The notes beneath the pieces are model-generated. The model worked only from the letters and a program-made list of their open reading frames with translations, had not been told where the DNA came from and searched no databases. A stretch of DNA of 10,673 nucleotides from Prevotellaceae bacterium (GTDB taxonomy: Bacteria; Bacteroidota; Bacteroidia; Bacteroidales; UBA932), in NCBI GenBank assembly GCA_031259805.1, contig JAIRKX010000104.1, positions 1 to 10,673 on the forward strand. Direction: 5' to 3'. This document shows positions 1 to 7,115 of this stretch, in pieces. How positions within the stretch are numbered: position 1 is the first letter of the stretch; every line of letters starts with the position of its first letter. The translations under genes and the position numbers were made by a program.

Positions 1-642
1 CGGGATGCCGCCCACGCAGACGGTCTCGCCGGTGGTTAAGATACTGCCGGTAACGATGGGTGGGTTAATCACAAAGCCCGGGCAGCCGGTCGAGTCGGTG
101 ATGGAGGTGATACACACGCCGGCGCCGAAGGTGTGCGAAGGCTCAATGATAGCGCCGTTTATAATAAAGGGGGGCGTGCCTTTCAGGGCGTATCCGCCGC
201 CGGATTGCAAGGTCGCGTTGGGTGGCCAGTCGGAGGCGTAGACGCAGGCGTTGAATGGGGTGTTGAGGGGAGCGGCCAGCGTTACGGTAACGGTGGCGTT
301 GAACGAGTGATAACCATTCCCATTCAGGAAGAACCCGCGACCGGTAAGGGAGGATTGAATGACCTCCCCGTCGCCGGCGGTAACGGTGGCGGCAGTGATG
401 GCGGCCGATGTCCATGCTCCCACCGACCCGTCGGGGTTTACCGTACGGTAGTCGGCGAAGAGCCAGATGGTGTCGCGGTGGTTAGGCGTCGACGAGGGCC
501 GGGTCGTCCAGCTGACCTCAAAGGTCAGCGTCGGCATGGCGCCTGTGGTCTGGCGAAGGTTCGAAATCTGTACCACGCTTTGCCCCCAAATCGGGAACAT
601 CGAAGCAAGTGATAACAAAGATAGTAGTAGTGTTTTTCTCAT
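1..642 (-). CDS. Secreted, probably surface-exposed Bacteroidales protein, N-terminal part (runs off the left edge)
   Basis: An open frame of 214 codons reads leftward from the ATG at 640-642 with no stop before the window edge, so the C-terminus is missing. It begins with a clear signal peptide: MRK, a leucine-rich hydrophobic stretch to about residue 18, and a plausible cleavage near IWG|Q (residues 18-21). The mature part is rich in Thr, Gly, Asn and aromatic residues and looks like beta-sandwich. It includes motifs such as TIWLFADYRTV, YHSFNATVTV, KGTPPFIING, CITSITDSTGCPG and TVCVGGIP. From memory of the family, this arrangement starts large repetitive surface proteins of Bacteroidales, often ending in a Fibrobacter succinogenes major paralogous domain or a sorting domain; neither end can be seen here. 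The two Cys in CITSITDSTGC could pair. The only convincing promoter is at 959-989, beyond an inverted-repeat segment. Export and reading frame are seen; the surface location is inferred. Confidence 0.75.
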   Translation of the reverse strand, partial: MRKTLLLSLLSLASMFPIWGQSVVQISNLRQTTGAMPTLTFEVSWTTRPSSTPNHRDTIWLFADYRTVNPDGSVGAWTSAAITAATVTAGDGEVIQSSLTGRGFFLNGNGYHSFNATVTVTLAAPLNTPFNACVYASDWPPNATLQSGGGYALKGTPPFIINGAIIEPSHTFGAGVCITSITDSTGCPGFVINPPIVTGSILTTGETVCVGGIP

Positions 643-711
643 TTTCTTAGTAAGGTTGTTTTATGTAATGTATGATAATATATTTATTTACAGAATAAAG
701 ACAGTGATAAG

Positions 712-953
712 TACTTCCGGTAAGTAACATTATCAGAAGTGGTCTTAAAATATAAACAAATAGAAATGCTTACAAAGACAATGACAGCAAAAGGCGAAAA
801 TAGGCGATTACAGGGGGTACAAGACGGCAATCCTCAACAAAATGAGGATAATATCGCTTGCCAAGATTATTTTGGACGGGATTTTGGGGATACTTATAAG
901 ATACTCTTAGAGGACTTTAAGTTTACTTCCGATAATGTTACTTACCGGAAGTA
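712..953. repeat. 242-bp segment bounded by 29-bp inverted repeats (possible inverton or MITE)
   Basis: The repeats at 712-740 and 925-953 are reverse complements at 28 of 29 positions; the exception is base 735 against 930. Each repeat is itself a partial palindrome: 11-bp arms (ACTTCCGGTAA type) around a 6-bp spacer (TGTTAC at 936-941, GTAACA at 724-729). The arms agree 10/11 in the right copy and 9/11 in the left. Two inverted arms around a short asymmetric spacer is the layout of a tyrosine-recombinase crossover site, and two such sites in inverted orientation would permit inversion. Alternatively, the outermost bases are TA on both sides (712-713, 952-953), as expected for a miniature element with a TA target duplication. 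The interior is AT-rich, encodes nothing convincing, and contains a 6-bp hairpin at 831-848 (TCCTCA/TGAGGA) enclosed by GGCAA/TTGCC (826-862). The repeats are certain; their role is inference. Confidence 0.85.
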
Positions 954-958
954 GAATG

Positions 959-989
959 CAAAGGTAAATAATTAAATTTAAGTACCAAA
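959..989 (-). promoter_or_regulatory. Bacteroidota promoter for the left-edge surface protein gene
   Basis: On the minus strand, TTTG (986-989), exactly 19 nt, then TACCTTTG (959-966) is a full match to the Bacteroidota sigma-ABfr consensus. The expected start point, about 6-7 nt downstream, falls at 952-953, the outer edge of the right inverted repeat. The transcript would therefore begin with the repeat and carry a leader of about 310 nt before the ATG at 642. No equally good promoter was found between 643 and 711. Inside the segment only a weak one was seen (TTTG at 773-776, TATTTTAA at 745-752). Confidence 0.7.
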
Positions 990-1230
990 ACAGAAAAAGG
1001 CAAAAATTATATATTTTGACCTGTAATTTTTTTTGGTTCGTTGATTGGTAAGGGATGTGAAGGATGTATGAAGGATGAAGTGTAAGGCGCAAGTCACAAA
1101 ATGGCGCAGGCAATAGCGTACAGCGTAATTTATAAGAAGACAAAAACGAAACACGGACAGGGATTTATCCCCAACCGCGTTTGTACCAATTGAGTATTGC
1201 CTCCGCAGATATCCTGCACCTTGTAACCCT
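990..1230. other. Intergenic stretch without a recognisable gene
   Basis: This space lies between the promoter at 959-989 and the stop codon of the flavin reductase gene. It starts AT-rich with a T8 run (1027-1034), then has a degenerate short repeat (GAAGGATGTAT followed by GAAGGATGAAG, about 1060-1082), then becomes GC-richer towards the reductase gene. A short inverted repeat GGGA/TCCC (1160-1171) and a direct repeat ACCTTGTA (about 1219-1240) are visible. Short frames read through on the minus strand, but none has a start, a promoter or a recognisable product. It may hold a decayed gene end or nothing. Confidence 0.4.
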
Positions 1231-1866
1231 TTACCTTGTAGCCGCTGAAGGCGCTTTCGCCCACACTCCCGTAATTTTCCCTGTTACCAGCTTATGGTAG
1301 TCCTTCGCTTCCTCGTAGCCGCCGACGATAAAGGCCTTGTCGTCGGCGCGGAAAAAATCATCGGGATGGACGGTGGTAAGTTGTATCAGCTCGCACTCAA
1401 TAATCAAGGAGGCTTCCCGGTAGGCGATGTTCCCTGCGGGCGTAGTGAGGACGGTAAGCTGATGCGTTTTCATTTTGTCGCTGTTACGCCCCGAAATCAG
1501 CCCGAAGTGCATGACCTGTTCGCGGTATTGCTCGTCGAAGAAAGCCAGCGTGTAGGTTTTCGTTCGGCGGATGTACTCCAGCGTGTAGCGGTTTGCGCGC
1601 AGCAGGCACGTGGTCGTCGGTTCGTTGAAGAAAATCCCCCAACTGCCCCAACTGGCCGTCATGGTGTTATAATCGGCGTCGACGCCGGCGGTGATTAAGA
1701 AGGCATCACCAATTCGCCGGAAGGGACTCTCCGTGATGTCGGACGGCGCGATAGCTACAAAGCCATCGAGTTGAGACAGAGCGGTTTCCGGCATTTCCGG
1801 CGCAGAGGAGTTATTACAGGCAACCACTATCGTAGCACCGATAAAAGAAAGAAGTGTTTTTTTCAT
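1231..1866 (-). CDS. Flavin reductase-like split-barrel protein with a lipoprotein signal
   Basis: 211 residues. From about residue 34 on it matches the flavin reductase-like family of FMN-binding split barrels. The diagnostic stretch is ITAGVDADYNTMTASWG (about residues 58-74), followed by CLLRANRYTLEYI, a TLAFFDEQYR strand and GLISGRNSDK. This order is typical of the short flavin reductases common in gut Bacteroidales, which bind FMN/FAD and exchange electrons with NAD(P)H or partner proteins. Unusually, the first 17 residues form a lipoprotein signal: MKK, a hydrophobic core, and the lipobox VVAC with Cys17 as lipidation site, followed by a short Asn/Ser linker. The next Met is residue 25, which would give a cytosolic protein, but a TATCTTTG promoter element sits about 30 nt upstream of the first ATG and supports it. 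The protein would then be anchored in the envelope. The substrate is unknown. It is divergent from rimP and not in an operon with it. Confidence 0.8.
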   Translation of the reverse strand: MKKTLLSFIGATIVVACNNSSAPEMPETALSQLDGFVAIAPSDITESPFRRIGDAFLITAGVDADYNTMTASWGSWGIFFNEPTTTCLLRANRYTLEYIRRTKTYTLAFFDEQYREQVMHFGLISGRNSDKMKTHQLTVLTTPAGNIAYREASLIIECELIQLTTVHPDDFFRADDKAFIVGGYEEAKDYHKLVTGKITGVWAKAPSAATR

Positions 1867-1895
1867 ACAAATCGTTTTTTAATGTTTTTTTACTG

Positions 1896-1903
1896 CAAAG
1901 ATA
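1896..1903 (-). promoter_or_regulatory. -7 promoter element of the flavin reductase gene
   Basis: TATCTTTG on the minus strand matches TAnnTTTG exactly. No matching TTTG lies 19-20 nt upstream (the bases there read TAAA), so only the -7 half is convincing. The predicted start point near 1889 leaves a leader of about 22 nt before the ATG at 1864-1866. Confidence 0.5.
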
Positions 1904-1969
1904 GAATTTTTATGTTTCACGCTTTATGAGATGCCGGGGCGATTCGGCGACAACCCGCCTCATTCGTAC

Positions 1970-2006
1970 AATTCGTTAAAAATTCATCGTAATTCGTTAA
2001 AAATTC
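1970..2006. repeat. Two direct copies of a 16-bp AT-rich repeat, 21-bp period
   Basis: AATTCGTTAAAAATTC occurs at 1970-1985 and again at 1991-2006, with related ATTCGT fragments on both sides. The 21-bp spacing is two helical turns, and the array lies just upstream of the rimP promoter. It could be a curved upstream element or a binding site for a dimeric regulator, or simply simple-sequence drift. Confidence 0.6.
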
Positions 2007-2015
2007 GTATAAAAT

Positions 2016-2047
2016 TTTGTATAATCTAAAATTTCGTATTATCTTTG
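2016..2047 (+). promoter_or_regulatory. Promoter of the rimP-nusA-infB operon
   Basis: TTTG (2016-2019), 20 nt, then TATCTTTG (2040-2047) fits the Bacteroidota consensus. Transcription would start near 2054, giving a leader of about 72 nt before the rimP ATG. Confidence 0.7.
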
Positions 2048-2091
2048 CAGCGTTTCATCCGGTTTTTATCCAAAGGTATAAGCATGGACAG

Positions 2092-2108
2092 GGGGACAGG
2101 GTGTCCCC
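2092..2108 (+). promoter_or_regulatory. Leader hairpin just upstream of rimP
   Basis: GGGGACA, loop GGG, TGTCCCC is a perfect 7-bp, GC-rich stem in the predicted rimP leader, ending 17 nt before the ATG. Pyrimidine-rich sequence (TTCTTTATT) follows, so it could act as a weak attenuator or as a 5' stabilising structure. It is not a classical terminator because no uninterrupted T run follows. No riboswitch was recognised. Confidence 0.45.
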
Positions 2109-2125
2109 TTCTTTATTAATAGGAA

Positions 2126-2596
2126 ATGATAGAAAAAAAAGACATACAACCAATTATTGACAACTACACGACCGGCGAAGAGTTGTTTTTAGTGTCACTA
2201 AAAATAAGCGCCGACAATGTGGTGGAGGTGGTGATTGACGGGCCTCAGGGCGTGAATTTAGGCCAGTGTGTCGCGTTGAGCAATCGCATCAATGCTGCAT
2301 TCGATCGCGATGTCGACGACTTTGAACTGACGGTCTCTTCGGCAGGACTTGACCAGCCGTTATGCATCCTCCCGCAATACCTGAAATATATTGGGCAGGA
2401 GGTGGAAATCACGCTGAACACTGGGAGGAAATTACCTGTCACACTCCTCGATGCCACGCCGGACACCATCACGGTTGAATATATACAACTACGGAAAATA
2501 GAAGGTACAAAACGGAAACAAACGGTACACGTGACCGAAACATATATGTTAACAGAAATAAAAACAACAAAACCAATCATAAGATGGAAGGACTAA
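2126..2596 (+). CDS. rimP: Ribosome maturation factor RimP
   Basis: 156 residues, the usual family length. RimP binds free 30S subunits in the cytoplasm and assists late assembly of the small subunit. Visible family marks are an N-terminal alpha/beta domain (about residues 1-78) with VVIDGPQGVNLGQCVALSNR, then the family motif SSAGLDQPL at 71-79 (usually SSPGLDRPL), then a C-terminal Sm-like barrel (about 80-156) with IGQEVEITLN and an ITVEY strand. The ATG at 2126 is preceded closely by AGGA and lies about 72 nt after the predicted transcription start. Its last 13 bases overlap the start of nusA in another frame, consistent with translational coupling. The order rimP-nusA-infB is the classic bacterial arrangement. 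Confidence 0.93.
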   Translation: MIEKKDIQPIIDNYTTGEELFLVSLKISADNVVEVVIDGPQGVNLGQCVALSNRINAAFDRDVDDFELTVSSAGLDQPLCILPQYLKYIGQEVEITLNTGRKLPVTLLDATPDTITVEYIQLRKIEGTKRKQTVHVTETYMLTEIKTTKPIIRWKD

Positions 2597-3879
2597 ATCT
2601 GATTTTTTCGGAATTTAAGGAACTGAAAAATATTGACCGTCCCACGCTGATGAGCGTACTGGAAGATATATTCCGAAGCCTGCTGACCAGAATGTACGGC
2701 AATGCCGATAATTTCGACATCATTGTCAATATCGACAAAGGCGATTTTGAAATTTGGCGCAACCGGACGGTTGTCGAGGAAGTAACCGATTCCAATACCC
2801 AAATCTCGTTAGACGATGCCAAAAAAATTGACGACACCTACGAACTAGACGAAGAGGTAATGGAAGAAGTCAAATTGGAAAGCTTTGGCCGTCGCGGTAT
2901 CCTGGCTTTACGCCAAAATCTCGCCGGGCGTATTACGGATATCGAAAAGGCGAATTTGTACAATAAATATCGCGAGCGCGTCGGTGAAATTGTCGTCGGC
3001 GAAGTCTACCAAGTCTGGAAAAAAGAACTCATGGTACTCGACGATGACGGCAACGAACTGCTACTTCCCAAATCCGAACAAATCCCGTCGGACTTTTTCC
3101 GCAAAGGCGACACGATTCGTGCGGTAGTGGCCAAAGTCGAAATGCGCAGCAACACGCCGGTAATTATCCTGTCGCGGACGTCAAGCATCTTCCTCGAACG
3201 CTTGTTTGAACAGGAAGTGCCCGAAATCTTCGACGGGCTGATTATCATCAAAAAAATTGTGCGCATCCCCGGCGAACGAGCTAAAGTCGCCGTCGAATCT
3301 TACGATGACCGCATTGACCCCGTGGGGGCATGCGTAGGGGTAAAAGGCTCACGTATACATGGGATTGTACGCGAATTGCGCAACGAAAATATTGATATTA
3401 TCAACTGGACAGCCAACCTGCAACTGCTGGTACAACGCACCCTGAGTCCCGCCAAAATCTCGTCGATCAAAGTCCACGACGACGGTAAACGCATTGGCGT
3501 ATACCTGAAGCCCGAAGAGGTGTCGATGGCCATCGGGAAAGGCGGGCTGAACATTAAGCTGGCCAGCCAATTGGTTGGTTACGAATTGGATGTATACCGT
3601 GAGACGGAAGAGGAAGAAGAAGATGTACGTCTCGACGAATTTAACGACGAAATCGAACAATGGGTGATTGACGCCCTCAAAAATATCGGCTGCGACACGG
3701 CTAAAAGCGTGCTGGCGATTCCGATTCCCGAACTGGTGCAACGCGCCGATTTGGAAGAAGAAACCGTCAACGAAATAGTGCAGATATTGAAAAAGGAATT
3801 TGAAGAAGATGCGGAACTCCCGAAAAAGGAATCCCCCAAAAAAGAAACCCCGAAAAAGCCGGCAGAAAAAGGCAAATAA
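2584..3879 (+). CDS. nusA: Transcription termination/antitermination factor NusA
   Basis: 431 residues. NusA binds RNA polymerase near the RNA exit channel and modulates pausing, termination and antitermination. The N-terminal polymerase-binding domain spans about residues 1-130. An S1 domain follows (about 135-200, with VVGEVYQVW), then KH1 with the GVKGSRIHG loop (G252-G255 region) and KH2 with IGKGGLNIKLASQLVG (GKGG at 318-321). After KH2 comes an acidic stretch (ETEEEEEDVRLDE) and a helical region (about 350-405) that may correspond to a single C-terminal helix-hairpin-helix-like unit. The protein ends in a Lys/Pro/Glu tail of about 19 residues with PKKE/PKKP repeats, probably disordered. 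The start overlaps the end of rimP by 13 nt. A 97-nt gap to infB holds only a weak 5-bp stem (3886-3900), so the three genes are probably cotranscribed. Confidence 0.95.
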   Translation: MEGLNLIFSEFKELKNIDRPTLMSVLEDIFRSLLTRMYGNADNFDIIVNIDKGDFEIWRNRTVVEEVTDSNTQISLDDAKKIDDTYELDEEVMEEVKLESFGRRGILALRQNLAGRITDIEKANLYNKYRERVGEIVVGEVYQVWKKELMVLDDDGNELLLPKSEQIPSDFFRKGDTIRAVVAKVEMRSNTPVIILSRTSSIFLERLFEQEVPEIFDGLIIIKKIVRIPGERAKVAVESYDDRIDPVGACVGVKGSRIHGIVRELRNENIDIINWTANLQLLVQRTLSPAKISSIKVHDDGKRIGVYLKPEEVSMAIGKGGLNIKLASQLVGYELDVYRETEEEEEDVRLDEFNDEIEQWVIDALKNIGCDTAKSVLAIPIPELVQRADLEEETVNEIVQILKKEFEEDAELPKKESPKKETPKKPAEKGK

Positions 3880-3976
3880 CGGGCTGCCGGTATCGCCGGC
3901 GACGGCCGTTATTGTCGTTCGCAAGGAGAAAAATACAAATTCTTTTTAGCAGCAATATAAAAACGAACGGAGAAAT

Positions 3977-6900
3977 ATGGCAGAAACAATTAGAATAAGT
4001 AAAGTAGTTAAGGAACTTAACATCGGTATTACCACCTTAACGGATTACCTCAAAAAGAAAGGGTTCGAGGTGGAGGTTTCGCCCAACAGCAAAATCTCCG
4101 GAGATGCGTATGCGCTGGCAAAAAAAGAATTTGGAAAAGAAATCAGCATTAAGGAAGAGTCGAAAAAAGTAGTGCTGAAGCTCAAAGAAATGGAAACCAT
4201 TTCTATCGAAAATGTAAAGGAAAAACAAGCTCAGGAAGCGGAAGAAGAAGAAATATTAATTAAAACAACACAGGTCGAACCGCCGCCGCAAATCAGAATG
4301 AAGGCAGTGGATAAAATAGATGCGGAAGCGAAATTGAAGCCCCCCCAACCTGCCGAACCCAAACCCCAACCTGTCGAACCTAAACCTGCCGAACCCAAAC
4401 CTGTCGCGACTGAACCGGTCGCGCTAACACCCGAAACGCCAAAACCCAAAACAGTAACACCGCAACCCGAAACAGTAACGCCACAACCCGAAACAGTAAC
4501 GCCACAACCTGAAGACATCAAGCCGGTCGAATCGGTAGTCACGTCCCCACAAGAACCGGAAACAACCCCGGAGAGCCGGCCGGAGATGCTGCCCGCCGAA
4601 GAACCAGTTGTTACGACACCGACGGACGAACTTATCAAAGTAAAGATTACAGGAAAAATAGACCTGAGCGAAATCAATACCCGGACACGTCCCGAAAAAA
4701 AAACATGGAAGGAACGCAAAGCTAAAGCCAAAGCACGGAAGGCCGAAGCCGCTCGACTGGCAGCCCTCTCGAAGCCGCCCGAAGCACCCGAAGCACCCAT
4801 AACACCCATAACGCCGAAACCTGTAACGCCCGAAACGCCCACGACAGAAACGCCTACGACAGAATCTGCCACGCCGCCCGTCGCCAAACCGGTGGTCGAG
4901 CATATCGAAACACAAGTCGAAAAACTGACAGGGCCTAAAATCATCAACGACGGGCAAAAAATTGACTTATCGGTATTCGAACCGAAGAAAAAGGAATCGG
5001 CCAGCGAACGCCGCAAAAAACGTGAGCGGATAAAGAAAGGAAAAGTAGATGTAACACGCATCAGCAAAACCGAAAAGGTCAAAGATAGCCGCACGAAAAA
5101 AGTCACGAAGGAGAAATTTAAACCCATCCGGCAGGAAGTGGACGACGACGCCGTACAACGCCAGATAAAAGAAACCTACGCCCGCATGACCGAAGGCAAA
5201 GGTAAGACAAAAAGCTCGAAATATCGCCGCGACAAGCGCGAGGAAGTCAGCCGTCGCCAAACCGAAGAACAGGAACGCCTCGAAATGCAAAGCACGGTAC
5301 TGAAGCTAACCGAATTTGTTACCGCCAGCGAACTGGCCAACATGATGAACGTGCCGGTAGTGAAAGTCATCGAAGCCTGCATGAACCTCGGTCTGATGGT
5401 ATCCATCAACCAGCGGCTCGACGCTGAAGCGCTGGTAGTCGTCGCCGAAGAATTTGGTTTTACCATTGAATTTGTATCGGCTGACTTGCAGGACACCGTG
5501 AAAGCCGAAGAAGACCGTCCGGAAGACCTCCTCCCGCGCCCCCCGATTGTAACGGTCATGGGACATGTAGACCACGGTAAAACCTCTCTACTCGACTACA
5601 TCCGCAAAAGCAACGTCATTGCGGGAGAAGCCGGCGGCATTACGCAGCATATCGGCGCTTACAACGTCGAATTGCAGGACGGGCAGCATATCACCTTCCT
5701 CGACACTCCCGGACACGAAGCATTTACGGCCATGCGCGCACGCGGTGCGAAAGTAACCGACATGGTCATCATCATCATTGCCGCCGACGACGCGGTGATG
5801 CCGCAAACTGTCGAAGCCATCAACCATGCGGTGGCCGCCAATGTACCGATGATTTTTGCCATCAACAAAATCGACCGCCCCGGCGCTAACCCCGAAAAAA
5901 TCAAAGAACAGTTGGCCAATATGAACTACCTGGTCGAAGACTGGGGCGGAAAATACCAATGTCAGGAAATCGCAGCCAAACAAGGACTGAATGTCGACAA
6001 ACTGCTCGAGAAAGTATTACTCGAAGCCGACATGCTCGAACTGAAAGCCAACCCCAACAAACACGCCACCGGAACGGTCATCGAATCGACGCTCGACAAA
6101 GGGCGCGGCTATGTCGCCACGATTCTGGTGCATGGCGGCACATTACGTGCCGGCGACTTACTCCTCAGCGGCACTTACTACGGACGTGTCCGGGCGATGA
6201 CCAACGAACGCGGACAAAAAGTCGTAGCCGCCGGACCATCGACGCCGGTAACGGTACTGGGATTAAACGGGGCGCCCACTGCCGGCGAAATATTCAACGT
6301 GATGACCGATGAAAAGGAAACCAAAGAAATCGCCAACCGGCGCGAACAACTGCTGCGTATGCAGGGACTGAAATCGAAAAAACACATTACCCTCGAAGAA
6401 ATCGGACGGCGTATCGCCATCGGCAATTTTAAGGAATTGAACATTATCGTCAAGGGCGACGTCGACGGATCTATAGAAGCCCTTTCCGACTCGCTGATAA
6501 AACTATCGACCGAAGAAGTGTTAGTCAACGTCATTCACAAGGCCGTAGGCGCGATATCGGAATCGGATGTATTGCTGGCGGCGGCGTCCAACGCCATTAT
6601 CATCGGCTTTCAAGTACGCCCGTCGGCCAGTGCGCGTAAGCTGGCCGAAAACGAAGAAATCGAAATCCGCCTCTACTCCGTCATCTACGACGCCATCAAC
6701 GAAGTGAAGGACGGCATCGAAGGCATGTTAGCGCCCGAACAAAAAGAAGAAGTAACCGCCACGGTCGAGGTACGCGAAATCTTTAAAATATCCCGCGTAG
6801 GCACGGTTGCCGGCTGCATGGTCAAAGACGGCAAAATTACGCGCCATTCCAAAATCCGCATCATCCGCGACGGCATTGTCGTCTATAGCGGCTTACTCGG

Positions 6901-7042
6901 CTCGCTGAAACGCTTTAAAGAAGACGTCAAAGACGTATCTTCCGGCTACGACTGCGGCCTAAACATCGAAAACTTTAACGACATCAAACAAGGCGACATT
7001 ATCGAAGCCTACGAAATCGTAGAGATAAAACGTAAATTGTAA
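3977..7042 (+). CDS. infB: Translation initiation factor IF-2
   Basis: 1021 residues, the long form usual in Bacteroidota. IF-2 is the GTPase that delivers formyl-Met initiator tRNA to the 30S subunit and promotes 50S joining. A first IF2_N helical module lies at about residues 4-52 and a second at about 440-500. Between them is a long Pro/Glu/Lys-rich, probably disordered linker with repeated EPKP units and three exact TVTPQPE heptads (159-179), followed by a basic coiled region. The GTPase domain shows G1 GHVDHGKT (529-536), switch region GGITQHIGAY (553-562), G3 DTPGHE with catalytic-type His580 (576-581) and G4 NKID (630-633). G5 reads AAK (666-668) where SAK is usual. The EF-Tu-like domain, domain 3 (VKGDVDGSIEAL) and the C-terminal initiator-tRNA-binding domain are complete. 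The ATG is preceded by GGAG at 3969-3972, a clear Shine-Dalgarno site and uncommon for this phylum. Confidence 0.96.
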   Translation: MAETIRISKVVKELNIGITTLTDYLKKKGFEVEVSPNSKISGDAYALAKKEFGKEISIKEESKKVVLKLKEMETISIENVKEKQAQEAEEEEILIKTTQVEPPPQIRMKAVDKIDAEAKLKPPQPAEPKPQPVEPKPAEPKPVATEPVALTPETPKPKTVTPQPETVTPQPETVTPQPEDIKPVESVVTSPQEPETTPESRPEMLPAEEPVVTTPTDELIKVKITGKIDLSEINTRTRPEKKTWKERKAKAKARKAEAARLAALSKPPEAPEAPITPITPKPVTPETPTTETPTTESATPPVAKPVVEHIETQVEKLTGPKIINDGQKIDLSVFEPKKKESASERRKKRERIKKGKVDVTRISKTEKVKDSRTKKVTKEKFKPIRQEVDDDAVQRQIKETYARMTEGKGKTKSSKYRRDKREEVSRRQTEEQERLEMQSTVLKLTEFVTASELANMMNVPVVKVIEACMNLGLMVSINQRLDAEALVVVAEEFGFTIEFVSADLQDTVKAEEDRPEDLLPRPPIVTVMGHVDHGKTSLLDYIRKSNVIAGEAGGITQHIGAYNVELQDGQHITFLDTPGHEAFTAMRARGAKVTDMVIIIIAADDAVMPQTVEAINHAVAANVPMIFAINKIDRPGANPEKIKEQLANMNYLVEDWGGKYQCQEIAAKQGLNVDKLLEKVLLEADMLELKANPNKHATGTVIESTLDKGRGYVATILVHGGTLRAGDLLLSGTYYGRVRAMTNERGQKVVAAGPSTPVTVLGLNGAPTAGEIFNVMTDEKETKEIANRREQLLRMQGLKSKKHITLEEIGRRIAIGNFKELNIIVKGDVDGSIEALSDSLIKLSTEEVLVNVIHKAVGAISESDVLLAAASNAIIIGFQVRPSASARKLAENEEIEIRLYSVIYDAINEVKDGIEGMLAPEQKEEVTATVEVREIFKISRVGTVAGCMVKDGKITRHSKIRIIRDGIVVYSGLLGSLKRFKEDVKDVSSGYDCGLNIENFNDIKQGDIIEAYEIVEIKRKL
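4451..4513 (+). repeat. Three 21-bp tandem repeats in infB (TVTPQPE x3)
   Basis: Three consecutive 21-bp units (4451-4471, 4472-4492, 4493-4513) are nearly identical at the DNA level and encode the heptad TVTPQPE three times in the linker before the second IF2_N module. The near identity in DNA as well as protein points to recent duplication by slippage. Copy number is likely to vary between strains. Confidence 0.9.
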
Positions 7043-7115
7043 AATGTAATGCGCCCCCCCGCAAGGCAAACCACGAAGTGGTAAAGGCAACAGCATGATG
7101 CGTAATGCGCATTGT

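Noticed and set aside
133..612. A 159-codon plus-strand frame at the left edge
   Set aside because: It is antisense to the surface protein frame, which has a signal peptide and a coherent beta-rich sequence. The plus-strand reading is Gly/Arg-rich without motifs.
739..954. A 71-codon plus-strand frame with GTG start lying between the inverted repeats
   Set aside because: It starts inside the left repeat and stops at the edge of the right one. It has no ribosome binding site, no promoter and no recognisable motif, and it fits chance in AT-rich DNA. It would merit another look only if the element proves to be mobile with conserved copies.
4231..5127. A 298-codon minus-strand frame opposite infB, rich in Ser/Gly/Val
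   Set aside because: It is the antisense shadow of the Pro/Glu/Lys-rich IF-2 linker, whose biased codons leave the reverse frame open. No promoter or family match was seen.
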